Positions 42,084-49,341 of a stretch of 64,000 nucleotides of DNA are shown here, piece after piece. The position numbers and the translations under genes were made by a program. The notes below the pieces were generated by a model. It saw only the letters and a list, made by a program, of their open reading frames with translations. It did no database searches and was not told where the DNA came from. How positions within the stretch are numbered: the first letter of the stretch is position 1; the number at the start of each line of letters is the position of its first letter. Source of the DNA: Zeimonas sp032027205 (GTDB lineage: Bacteria > Pseudomonadota > Gammaproteobacteria > Burkholderiales > Burkholderiaceae_E); the NCBI GenBank assembly GCA_032027205.1, contig JAVSMN010000001.1, positions 806,001-870,000 of the forward strand. The letters are read 5' to 3'.

Positions 42084-42380
42084 TCAGCGAACCTTCGCCA
42101 GCAGCGTCTCGACGTTGCCGAGCAACTCGCTCAGGTCCTGCGGTCGGCCCTTGGTGTCACGCACGCGGCTGGACAATTCCTGCTCCATGAAGCAGACCGT
42201 CATCCGCACGTAGGCGCTGTCCAGCGCGCGGCGCACAGCGGCGATCTGCTGCGCAATCTGCATGCAGTCGTCGCCTTCCTCGATCATGCGCTGCACGCCA
42301 CGCAGCTGACCCTCGGCGCGGCGCAGGCGATTGAGCAGGTCGGTGCGCGACGGCTCGTCGCGCAGGGCACGCATATCCAC
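42084..42380 (-). CDS. CsoR/RcnR/FrmR-family transcriptional repressor with atypical sensor residues
   Basis: A 98-residue all-helical repressor (LNRLRRAEGQLRGVQRMIEE is the family DNA-contact block). Start GTG 42380 is chosen because GGAGG lies eight bases upstream; ATG 42428 would overlap the previous gene. The conserved first cysteine is C39. The second-site residues differ: C63 lies 24 residues on, the position of the usual His is F64, and the last ligand position is E68 as in FrmR. This is not the Cu(I) C-H-C set, the Ni/Co set or the CstR di-Cys spacing, so the signal is open. It ends the pump operon and probably represses it. Confidence 0.82.
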   Translation of the reverse strand: MDMRALRDEPSRTDLLNRLRRAEGQLRGVQRMIEEGDDCMQIAQQIAAVRRALDSAYVRMTVCFMEQELSSRVRDTKGRPQDLSELLGNVETLLAKVR

Positions 42381-42415
42381 GCTGCAGGCCTCCGGGAGCG
42401 AAGTGCGATTCTCGT

Positions 42416-42640
42416 TCAACGCGCGCATGTCGACGGCGCGTCGGAGACGCCGAGCCGCTTCAGGATCATGCCGAGCGGACAGACGTTGCTGAAGCCGAAC
42501 TGGAACAGGTTGAAGCCGACGAAGGCGGTGAACGCCAGGAACCACTTCGAGACGAAGAGCGGGCTGCCTTCGACGCCCAGCGCGAGCGAAATGAGGATGA
42601 AGCTTCCGGCGAAAATCCGGATCAGGCGTTCGACGGTCAT
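42416..42640 (-). CDS. DUF2892 (YgaP-like) small membrane protein
   Basis: 74 residues, two TM helices (about 6-24 and 31-50), then NVCPLGMILKRLGVSDAPSTC. The N-terminal RLIRIFAGSFILISLALG and the FQFGFSNVCPLG motif match DUF2892, the membrane anchor also found on rhodanese YgaP. DUF2892 genes often accompany sulfur, persulfide or metal handling. The ATG overlaps the pump stop (ATGA). Confidence 0.88.
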   Translation of the reverse strand: MTVERLIRIFAGSFILISLALGVEGSPLFVSKWFLAFTAFVGFNLFQFGFSNVCPLGMILKRLGVSDAPSTCAR

Positions 42641-45600
42641 GTTGACACTCCTTCGGAAGATGGGGACGACAGATCGGCGCCGGCGGGCGCCTCGTGACTG
42701 CGCCGGAACACGGCGTAATGCAGGACAGGGATCACGATCAGCGTGAGCGCGGTCGAGACGAGGATGCCGAAGATCAGCGAGACGGCCAGCCCCGAGAAGA
42801 TCGGATCGTCGAGGATGAAGAACGCGCCGGTCATCGCGGCGAGCGCGGTCAGCGCGATCGGCTGTGCGCGCACCGCCGCCGCACGGATCACGGCATCTCG
42901 GTAGACGATGCCCTCGGCCACCTGCAGTTCGATGAAGTCGACCAGCAGGATCGAGTTGCGCACGATGATCCCGGCCAGCGCGATCATCCCGATCATCGAC
43001 GTCGCCGTGAACTGCGCGCCGAGCAGCGCGTGCCCGGGCATCACGCCGATCAGCGTCAGCGGGATCGGCGCCATGATCACCAGCGGCGCGACGTACGAGC
43101 GGAACTCGGCGACGACGAGCAGGTAGATGAGCACCAGCCCCACCGCATAGGCGGCGCCCATGTCGCGGAAGGTTTCGTAGGTGATCTGCGATTCGCCGTC
43201 CCACTTGATCGCGTATTGGCTCCACGCATCGGCCGGCTGGTGGATCCAGTATTCGCCCAGCGGCCCGGTGTCGGGCAGCGCTGCCTCCGGCAGCGATGCG
43301 CGAATCGCGGCCAGGCCGTAGAGCGGCGAATCGAGCGCGCCGCCCATGTCGCCGAGCACGTATTGCACGCCGAGCAGGTCCTTGGTGTAGCGCGGCTTGT
43401 CGATGACGCCGCGCTCCACGCGAACGAGCTCCGACAGCGCAACCATCGACCCGTCGGCCGCCTTCATCGGCAACGCGAGCAGCGCGTCGAGGCCGCCCTG
43501 CGCTTCGCGCGGAAGCTGCAGGCGTATCGCCACCGGGTATTTGCCGAAGCCCTGGTGCAGCCACGCCGCGTCGACGCCCGACAGCGCGCCGTGCACCGCC
43601 TGGGCAATCGCGGCGGCCGGGATGCCGAGCGAATCGGCGCGCGCGCGGTCGACGCGCAGGAACGCGCGCGGCGCGTCCTCGCGGGTCGTCGTGTCGATGC
43701 CGACGATGTCTGCGGTGCGGGCGAATGCGTCGGCCACGCGCCGGGCGAGCGCGACGCGCCCCGCCTCGTCGGGGCCGTAGACCTCGGCGACGATCGGTGC
43801 GCGAACCGGAGGACCGGGCGGCACTTCGACCACCTGTACGCGCGCGTTGTGCCGCTGCGCGATCTCGACGAGATGCGGACGCAGCCGCGTCGCGATCGCG
43901 TGGCTCTTCTCGTGGCGGTGCGCCTTGTCGACGAGATTGACCTGCAGCTCGCCGAGCTCGGCGTCGGCACGCAGGTAGTACTGGCGCACGAGTCCGTTGA
44001 AGGTGATCGGCGCCGCGGTTCCCGCGTAGCCCTGCAGGTTGCGCACCTCGGGCTGCTGCGCGAGGAAGGCGCCGAGATCGTGCAGCGCTGCGGCCGTGTC
44101 CTCGAGTGCGGTGCCGGCCGGCAGGTCGACCACCAGCTGGAACTCGCTCTTGTTGTCGAAGGGCAGCATCTTCATCACGACCGCCTGCAGCGGCACCAGC
44201 GCGACCGACGCCGCCATCAGCAGCAATACGCCGAGCGCGAGCAGCCATCGCGCGCGCGCCGTGCGCAGGAACGGGCCGAGCACGCGCGTGAAGAAGCGCT
44301 CGGTGCGCGACGGGCCCGTTGCAGCGTCGTCGTGCGCCTTGTGCGACCTCATCAGCCGCGACGCGAGCCAGGGCGTGAACGTGAACGCGATCGCGAGCGA
44401 GATCGCCATGCCCATGCTCGCGTTGATCGGAATCGGGCTCATGTACGGGCCCATCAGCCCGGAGACGAAGGCCATCGGCAGCAGTGCGGCGATGACCGTG
44501 AGGGTGGCGAGAATGGTCGGGCCGCCGACCTCGTCCACCGCGCCGGGGATGATCGCCTTCAGGGACGCCGAGGGATCGATCGCCTGATGACGATGGATGT
44601 TCTCCACGACGACGATGGCGTCGTCGACAAGAATGCCTATCGAGAAGATCAACGCGAACAGCGAGACGCGGTTCAGCGTGAAGCCCCAGGCCCACGACGC
44701 GAACAGCGTCGCGACGAGCGTGAGCAGCACGGCGGCGCCGACGACGACGGCTTCGCGTCGACCGAGCGCCAGGCCGACCAGCACGATGACCGAAGCGGTG
44801 GCGAAGGCGAGCTTGAGGATCAGCTGGTTCGCCTTGTCGGAGGCGGTCTGGCCATAGTCGCGCGTGACGGTCCACTCGACGTTGTCGGGGACGATGCGAT
44901 CGTGCAGGGATGCGAGACGCGCACGGACATCGCGCGCGACGTCGACCGCGTTCGCGCCCGGCTTCTTCGTCACGGTCACGGTCACCGCCGGGAACACCTC
45001 CCCGGGCGAGGTCGGATCCGGGTGCGCATCGCCGGCTCCCGCGTCCTGCTCGGCGCTTCCGGGGGTGAACCAGACGTATTGCCCCGGCTGTGCCGGCGCG
45101 GCGCTCACCTGCGCGACTTCGTGCAGGTACACCGGGCGCCCGCGATGCACGCCGACGACCAGCGAAGCGACGTCGTCGGCCGAGCGCAGGAACTCCCCGG
45201 TCTGCACGGACAGCATCCCGCTTCCGCGCTCGACGTCGGGCACGCTGCCCGACGGCATGCCGAAATTCGCCGCGGCGAGCGCGCGTCGCAGGCCCGGCAC
45301 GTCGACCGCGCGTTCGCGCATGCGCGCCGGATCGAGCGCGACCGAGACGACGCGTCCCGGGCCGCCGATCGTCTTGACTTCGCGCACGCCGCCGATGCGC
45401 GCGAATTCGACCTCCAGCGAGTGCGCGACACGCTCGAGTTCAGCGGCAGGCGGCGCGTCTCGGCCCCACAACGTAACGGCGAGCACCGGAACGTCGTCGA
45501 TGCCCTTGGGTTTGACGATCGGCTCGAGCACGCCCAGATCGCGCGGAAGCCAGTCGCTGTTGGCCTCGAGCGCGTCGTACAGGCGCACCAGCGCCTCGGT

Positions 45601-45954
45601 CCGCGCGACGCCGACCTCGAACTGCACAGTGAGCACCGCGACGCCGGGTCGCGCCACCGAATAGGTGTGATCGACGCCGGCGATCTGCGAGAGCACCTGT
45701 TCGGCCGGCAGTGCAACGAGCGCCTGCACGTCGGCGCTCGACGCCCCGGGGAACGCAATCATCACGTTCGCCATCGTCACGTCGATCTGCGGCTCCTCCT
45801 CGCGCGGCGTGACGAGCACGGCAAACAATCCGAGCAGCAGTGCCGCGATCGCGAGCAGCGGCGTAAGCGCGCTCGACTGGAAGACGCGGGCGATGCGCCC
45901 GGCGGCGCCGAGCGACCGCTGCGGCGGCAACGACGACGACGTTTGGTCGAGCAT
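42637..45954 (-). CDS. RND-family efflux pump inner-membrane subunit
   Basis: A 1105-residue AcrB-like proton antiporter: TM1 at about 30-50, two large periplasmic loops, and 12 TM helices in all. The proton relay is in SIGILVDDAIVVVENIHRH (TM4 Asp pair) with further relay in MIALAGIIVRNSILLVDF. EEEPQIDVTMANVMIAFPGAS is typical of the HAE-type group exporting organic compounds rather than heavy-metal HME pumps, whose TM4 motif is absent. No outer-membrane channel gene is nearby, so it must borrow one. Confidence 0.93.
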   Translation of the reverse strand: MLDQTSSSLPPQRSLGAAGRIARVFQSSALTPLLAIAALLLGLFAVLVTPREEEPQIDVTMANVMIAFPGASSADVQALVALPAEQVLSQIAGVDHTYSVARPGVAVLTVQFEVGVARTEALVRLYDALEANSDWLPRDLGVLEPIVKPKGIDDVPVLAVTLWGRDAPPAAELERVAHSLEVEFARIGGVREVKTIGGPGRVVSVALDPARMRERAVDVPGLRRALAAANFGMPSGSVPDVERGSGMLSVQTGEFLRSADDVASLVVGVHRGRPVYLHEVAQVSAAPAQPGQYVWFTPGSAEQDAGAGDAHPDPTSPGEVFPAVTVTVTKKPGANAVDVARDVRARLASLHDRIVPDNVEWTVTRDYGQTASDKANQLILKLAFATASVIVLVGLALGRREAVVVGAAVLLTLVATLFASWAWGFTLNRVSLFALIFSIGILVDDAIVVVENIHRHQAIDPSASLKAIIPGAVDEVGGPTILATLTVIAALLPMAFVSGLMGPYMSPIPINASMGMAISLAIAFTFTPWLASRLMRSHKAHDDAATGPSRTERFFTRVLGPFLRTARARWLLALGVLLLMAASVALVPLQAVVMKMLPFDNKSEFQLVVDLPAGTALEDTAAALHDLGAFLAQQPEVRNLQGYAGTAAPITFNGLVRQYYLRADAELGELQVNLVDKAHRHEKSHAIATRLRPHLVEIAQRHNARVQVVEVPPGPPVRAPIVAEVYGPDEAGRVALARRVADAFARTADIVGIDTTTREDAPRAFLRVDRARADSLGIPAAAIAQAVHGALSGVDAAWLHQGFGKYPVAIRLQLPREAQGGLDALLALPMKAADGSMVALSELVRVERGVIDKPRYTKDLLGVQYVLGDMGGALDSPLYGLAAIRASLPEAALPDTGPLGEYWIHQPADAWSQYAIKWDGESQITYETFRDMGAAYAVGLVLIYLLVVAEFRSYVAPLVIMAPIPLTLIGVMPGHALLGAQFTATSMIGMIALAGIIVRNSILLVDFIELQVAEGIVYRDAVIRAAAVRAQPIALTALAAMTGAFFILDDPIFSGLAVSLIFGILVSTALTLIVIPVLHYAVFRRSHEAPAGADLSSPSSEGVST

Positions 45955-45959
45955 CGGGA

Positions 45960-47072
45960 TCAGCGCGCCACGGCGCGCGGCACGGCGGCGGCCAGGCCGG
46001 CGCGGACGGGATCGGCGGCGACCTTCTCGCCATCGGCCAGCCCACCGAGCACTTCGACCTCGTCGCCGTAGTTCCGACCCAGGCGGACCGCGCGCAACGC
46101 GAAACGATCGCCGCGGACGACGTAGACGGCGTCCAACTCGCCGCGACGCAGGACCGCGCGCTGCGGAATCGTCTTGCGCACGACCTCGGCACCGTCGAAG
46201 CGCACGCGCGCGCGTTGGCCGGGAACACCGGGAGGCTTCACCGAATCGGCAAACTCGAGCCGCAATTCTCGTGTCTGCGCGACCGGATCGACGCCGGGAA
46301 CGAAGGTGCGGACCGTCGGAACGAGCGACTGCCCGTTAGCGAAAATCACCACGACGTCGCCGGCGTCCTGCGCGCTGGGCAACGCCGAGAGCGGAACCTG
46401 GACGACGACCCGGATGGCGCCCGGCTGATACATCGTGACGACTCCGCGCCCCGGAGCGGCCAGGTCGCCGGCATCGACGAGCGTGGCGAGCACGACGCCG
46501 TCGTACGGCGCGACGACGGTGGTGAAGCTGCGCGCCAGCGCCGCCTGACGCGAGCCGGCAACGGCCTGCTGCTCGGCGGCCCTGGCGGCGTCGAGCCGCG
46601 CCTGCGAAGCATCGAGTGCGGACCGGCTGAGGAACCCGCGCTCGACGAGCGTGCGATTGCGCTCCCACGCTGCCTGGGCGTCAGTGCGCTCCGCGCGCGC
46701 CTGCGCGATCGCCGCGTCGCTGCGCGCGAGCGCGGCCTGCGCGTCGCGCTCGTCGATGCGAACGAGGGGCTGGCCGGCGCGAACGTGGTCTCCGGCCCGA
46801 ATGTAGCGCTCGACGACGTTGCCGCTCACCTGCGCGGCGACGGTGCTCTGGCGCACCGCTTCGAGTGTTGCATCGAACTCGAGCGCCGAGCGCACGGGCC
46901 CCGCACGCAGATTGACGGTATCGACGGCCGGGGGATCGGATTCGTCGGGTGCCGCCGTTGCAGCGCCCGACGACAAGAGCGCTGCAGCGGTGATGGCAGC
47001 GGCGGCGCAGCGGCGCACCCCGCTCGTACGCAATCGCGACGACGCAGCGCTGTTTGGACGGGTTACGTTCAT
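45960..47072 (-). CDS. RND efflux periplasmic adaptor subunit
   Basis: A 370-residue membrane fusion protein: signal-like N-terminus (about 24-41), lipoyl half-motifs (STVAAQVSGNVVERYIRAGDHV and SFTTVVAPYDGVVLATLVD), an alpha-helical hairpin (about 110-165, alanine/arginine-rich), a beta-barrel and a membrane-proximal domain. No lipobox cysteine is present. First gene of the operon, 5 bp before the pump; the C-tract palindrome lies 10 bp upstream of its ATG. Confidence 0.92.
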   Translation of the reverse strand: MNVTRPNSAASSRLRTSGVRRCAAAAITAAALLSSGAATAAPDESDPPAVDTVNLRAGPVRSALEFDATLEAVRQSTVAAQVSGNVVERYIRAGDHVRAGQPLVRIDERDAQAALARSDAAIAQARAERTDAQAAWERNRTLVERGFLSRSALDASQARLDAARAAEQQAVAGSRQAALARSFTTVVAPYDGVVLATLVDAGDLAAPGRGVVTMYQPGAIRVVVQVPLSALPSAQDAGDVVVIFANGQSLVPTVRTFVPGVDPVAQTRELRLEFADSVKPPGVPGQRARVRFDGAEVVRKTIPQRAVLRRGELDAVYVVRGDRFALRAVRLGRNYGDEVEVLGGLADGEKVAADPVRAGLAAAVPRAVAR

Positions 47073-47081
47073 GCGCGGATG

Positions 47082-47103
47082 ATACCCATACCCCTACGGG
47101 TAT
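47082..47103. promoter_or_regulatory. Candidate operator for the CsoR/FrmR-like repressor
   Basis: ATACCC (47082-47087) and GGGTAT (47098-47103) form a perfect inverted repeat around ATACCCCTAC. Repressors of the CsoR/RcnR/FrmR/CstR family bind AT-ended palindromes with a G/C tract at the centre, so this fits the regulator encoded at the operon's end. It sits only 10 bp before the adaptor ATG, where binding would block transcription or early elongation. Confidence 0.65.
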
Positions 47104-47121
47104 GCAATATGTTCCGCGCCC

Positions 47122-47161
47122 CAAAAGAAAACGCCCCGGGGCAAAGAGCTCCGGGGCGTTT
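47122..47161 (-). terminator. Rho-independent terminator of the cytochrome gene
   Basis: An 11-bp perfect stem AAACGCCCCGG / CCGGGGCGTTT (47129-47139 and 47151-47161) on the minus strand is followed by TTTTCTTTT. It starts 15 bp past the cytochrome stop and insulates that gene from the pump operon operator. Confidence 0.85.
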
Positions 47162-47176
47162 CCTAAGAGATCGTGC

Positions 47177-48004
47177 TCAGCTCGCGCCGGCCAGGATCCA
47201 GTCCACGATCGCCTGGATGTCTTCCTTCGGGACGGTGGGGTGCGGCGGCATCGGTACCGGACCCCAGACGCCGGAACCGCCCTTGACCACCTTGTCGATC
47301 AGCTTGGCCTCGGCCGACGGATCGCCCTTGTATTTGGCGGCGACCTCCTTGTAGCCCGGCCCGACCAGCTTCTTGTCGACCGCGTGGCACGAGGCGCAGT
47401 TGTGTTTCTTCATCAGCGCAAGCGCCTGCTCCTGCGAGACCGGCTTCGCACTGCCGCCTGCGGCGGTCGCTGCCCCGGCCGCTCCCGCTGCTGCCGTTGC
47501 CGCGGCGCCGGCAGCAGGCGCGCTACCGCCCGACGACGAAGCATTGCCGGCGTTCGACGAGCCGGCCTGCGCGAGTTGCGTCGACGAATCACTCGTCGGC
47601 GCACTCGGCGACGACCCGGCCGACGAGGAAGCGCCCTGCGCCGCGCTCGCCTGCGCGGTGCTGCTCTCGGCGCCCGATCCCGGCTTGCTCAACGCCTCAC
47701 TCGAATGGTTGTTCGCCTGCCCGGCCTTGGGCATCGCGTTCTGTTCCTGCGGCTTCGTGAGCTCCTCCTTCGGTTTCGTTGCCGCGCTGTCGCGTCCGGA
47801 GTCGGCCGGCGTGCTCGGCACATTGACCTTCGGCAGCGCCTCCGCCGCACCACGGGGCCCGGTGACCAGCTTCTCGTCGGTGGTCGAGCCGCCGCCGCTC
47901 GACGCCTGGCTGCTCGCCTGCGGCGTTGCAGGCGGCTTGTCGTTCGCGTTGTCGCAGCCGGCAAGCAGGAATGCTGCAGCCACGATCGGAAGCCATCTGT
48001 TCAT
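47177..48004 (-). CDS. c-type cytochrome lipoprotein with long low-complexity spacer
   Basis: 275 residues from ATG 48004. The signal peptide ends with lipobox LAGC (acylated C about 17). Residues about 20-190 are A/S/G/Q/P-rich low complexity. The C-terminal ~85 residues are a class I cytochrome c of the c551/c552 type: CASCH haem motif, GPGYKEVAAKY and the axial-Met loop VPMPPHP. It is predicted to be a membrane-tethered periplasmic electron carrier whose spacer lets the haem domain reach distant partners. Terminator downstream, so monocistronic. Confidence 0.88.
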   Translation of the reverse strand: MNRWLPIVAAAFLLAGCDNANDKPPATPQASSQASSGGGSTTDEKLVTGPRGAAEALPKVNVPSTPADSGRDSAATKPKEELTKPQEQNAMPKAGQANNHSSEALSKPGSGAESSTAQASAAQGASSSAGSSPSAPTSDSSTQLAQAGSSNAGNASSSGGSAPAAGAAATAAAGAAGAATAAGGSAKPVSQEQALALMKKHNCASCHAVDKKLVGPGYKEVAAKYKGDPSAEAKLIDKVVKGGSGVWGPVPMPPHPTVPKEDIQAIVDWILAGAS

Positions 48005-48132
48005 GCTGTGTCCTCTGTGGTTCGTTCGTGAGGGCCGAGACGAAGCGGAATCGGCCGCAGACCGAAGCGCGAACACGCGCCCCCTGTCCCGGTCAATCGG
48101 GAGAGGGGGCGCGCAACGCGGACTGCGGGGCA

Positions 48133-48360
48133 TCACCGGCGGTCGCGGTCCTTGCCGACCTCGTGGCCGACGACCCCGCCGGCGACAGCGCCGCCAACGG
48201 TTCCGACCGGTCCGCCGATGACGGCATTACCCGCCACGCCGCCTACGGCGGCACCGACCGCCGTTCCCTTCTCGGCGCCCGACATGTTGTCCCAGGTGGA
48301 ACAGCCCGCCATCAGCACGACGGACGACGCCACCAGGGCGGCTTGTGCAATTCGATGCAT
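48133..48360 (-). CDS. Glycine-zipper lipoprotein
   Basis: 75 residues: signal peptide with lipobox LMAGC (C20), then a glycine-zipper segment GTAVGAAVGGVAGNAVIGG and GTVGGAVAGGVVGHEVGKD, ending in a basic tail. Such proteins (OsmB/Rick_17kDa-like) sit in the outer membrane and are usually stress-induced. Part of the minus-strand group of small stress proteins 48133-48817. Confidence 0.85.
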   Translation of the reverse strand: MHRIAQAALVASSVVLMAGCSTWDNMSGAEKGTAVGAAVGGVAGNAVIGGPVGTVGGAVAGGVVGHEVGKDRDRR

Positions 48361-48383
48361 GACATTTCTCCTATGGCTGGTGG

Positions 48384-48551
48384 TCATCGCGACCCGCGTA
48401 TCAGTCCCAGCACGAGACTGATCACGGCGACGATCAGGAACAGGAAGAAAAGGATCTGCGCGATGCTCGAAGCGCCGGCGGCGATTCCGCCGAAGCCGAA
48501 CACCGCGGCGATCACGGCGATGACGAAGAAGACGAGCGCGTAATAAAGCAT
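48384..48551 (-). CDS. DUF1328 small membrane protein (YtjA-like)
   Basis: 55 residues with two TM helices (MLYYALVFFVIAVIAAVFGFGG; AQILFFLFLIVAVISLVLGL), the whole DUF1328 domain. Its function is unknown; it is often next to CsbD and BON genes and induced by stress. ATG 48551 has GGAGG a few bases upstream. Confidence 0.88.
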   Translation of the reverse strand: MLYYALVFFVIAVIAAVFGFGGIAAGASSIAQILFFLFLIVAVISLVLGLIRGSR

Positions 48552-48580
48552 GGTGTCCTCCTGCGCTACGCTGCCGCGCG

Positions 48581-48817
48581 TCACGACGGACGACCGCGAT
48601 ACGCAGCGCCGCTGTCGTCAGGCAGCTGCGACTCCCACGTCTCGATCTGGCGGTCGGCTTCGTCCTTGCTGTAGCCGTACGCTTCCTGCAGCTTGCCGGC
48701 GAGCTGATCGCGTTTGCCGGCGATCACGTCGAGCTGGTCGTCGGTGAGCTTGCCCCACTGTTCGCGCGCCTTGCCGCGGAATTGCTTCCAGTTGCCTTCG
48801 ATTCGATCCCAGTTCAT
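48581..48817 (-). CDS. CsbD-family stress response protein
   Basis: 78 residues starting MNWDRIEGNWKQFRGKAREQ, the defining CsbD block, followed by WGKLTDDQLDVIAGKRDQL and YGYSKDEADRQIETWE. It is a hydrophilic four-helix protein of unknown mechanism, commonly under general stress control. Divergent from the BON gene across a 212-bp gap. Confidence 0.93.
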   Translation of the reverse strand: MNWDRIEGNWKQFRGKAREQWGKLTDDQLDVIAGKRDQLAGKLQEAYGYSKDEADRQIETWESQLPDDSGAAYRGRPS

Positions 48818-49029
48818 GACTACTACCCCCAGTTGGTTCGGACTTGCGTCGGTGCCTGCCGATTCGCAACTCGCGTGCCCAGCCCAGCCACGGCGGCGCA
48901 CCGGCCGCTTCCGTGGGCACGCTGCTTGCCGACCCCGCTGCGCATGACAGCGTCGACCGTCAGCATTTGGAACATGGACGTCGCGAGGGTCGCTGCTTGC
49001 AGGCTTTTTCAACGCCCATGGAGGCACGC

Positions 49030-49341
49030 ATGAACGCAAGAACGCTTGGCGCAGTACTCCTTACAGCAACGATGATCGGCGTGACGGGCTGCTCGGTCAC
49101 CCGCGGCCAGCAAACGGCAGGCGAGTACGTCGATGACGCGCGAGTGACAACGGAAGTGAAGGCGAAATTCGCCGGCGACCCGACCGTCGCGGCCACCAGC
49201 ATCGGCGTCGAGACGCTCAACGGTACCGTGCAGTTGACCGGCTTCGCGAAATCGCAGGCCGAGAAGGATCGCGCCGTGACGCTAGCGCGCCAGGTAAAGG
49301 GCGTTCAGGCGATCAAGAACGACATCATCGTTCGCCCGTAG
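49030..49341 (+). CDS. BON-domain lipoprotein
   Basis: 103 residues: signal peptide with VTGC lipobox (C21) and one BON domain (ARVTTEVKAKFAGDPTVAATSIGVETLNGTVQLTGFAKS in outline, ending QAIKNDIIVRP). BON proteins bind phospholipid or envelope components and maintain outer-membrane integrity. GGAGG at 49019-49023 supports ATG 49030. The 3' end overlaps the kinase gene tail to tail by 17 bp. Confidence 0.9.
   Translation: MNARTLGAVLLTATMIGVTGCSVTRGQQTAGEYVDDARVTTEVKAKFAGDPTVAATSIGVETLNGTVQLTGFAKSQAEKDRAVTLARQVKGVQAIKNDIIVRP

Noticed and set aside
42694..46071. 1125-codon plus-strand frame opposite the RND pump
   Set aside because: Antisense to a clearly conserved transporter; the product is an R/H/D-rich string without domains.
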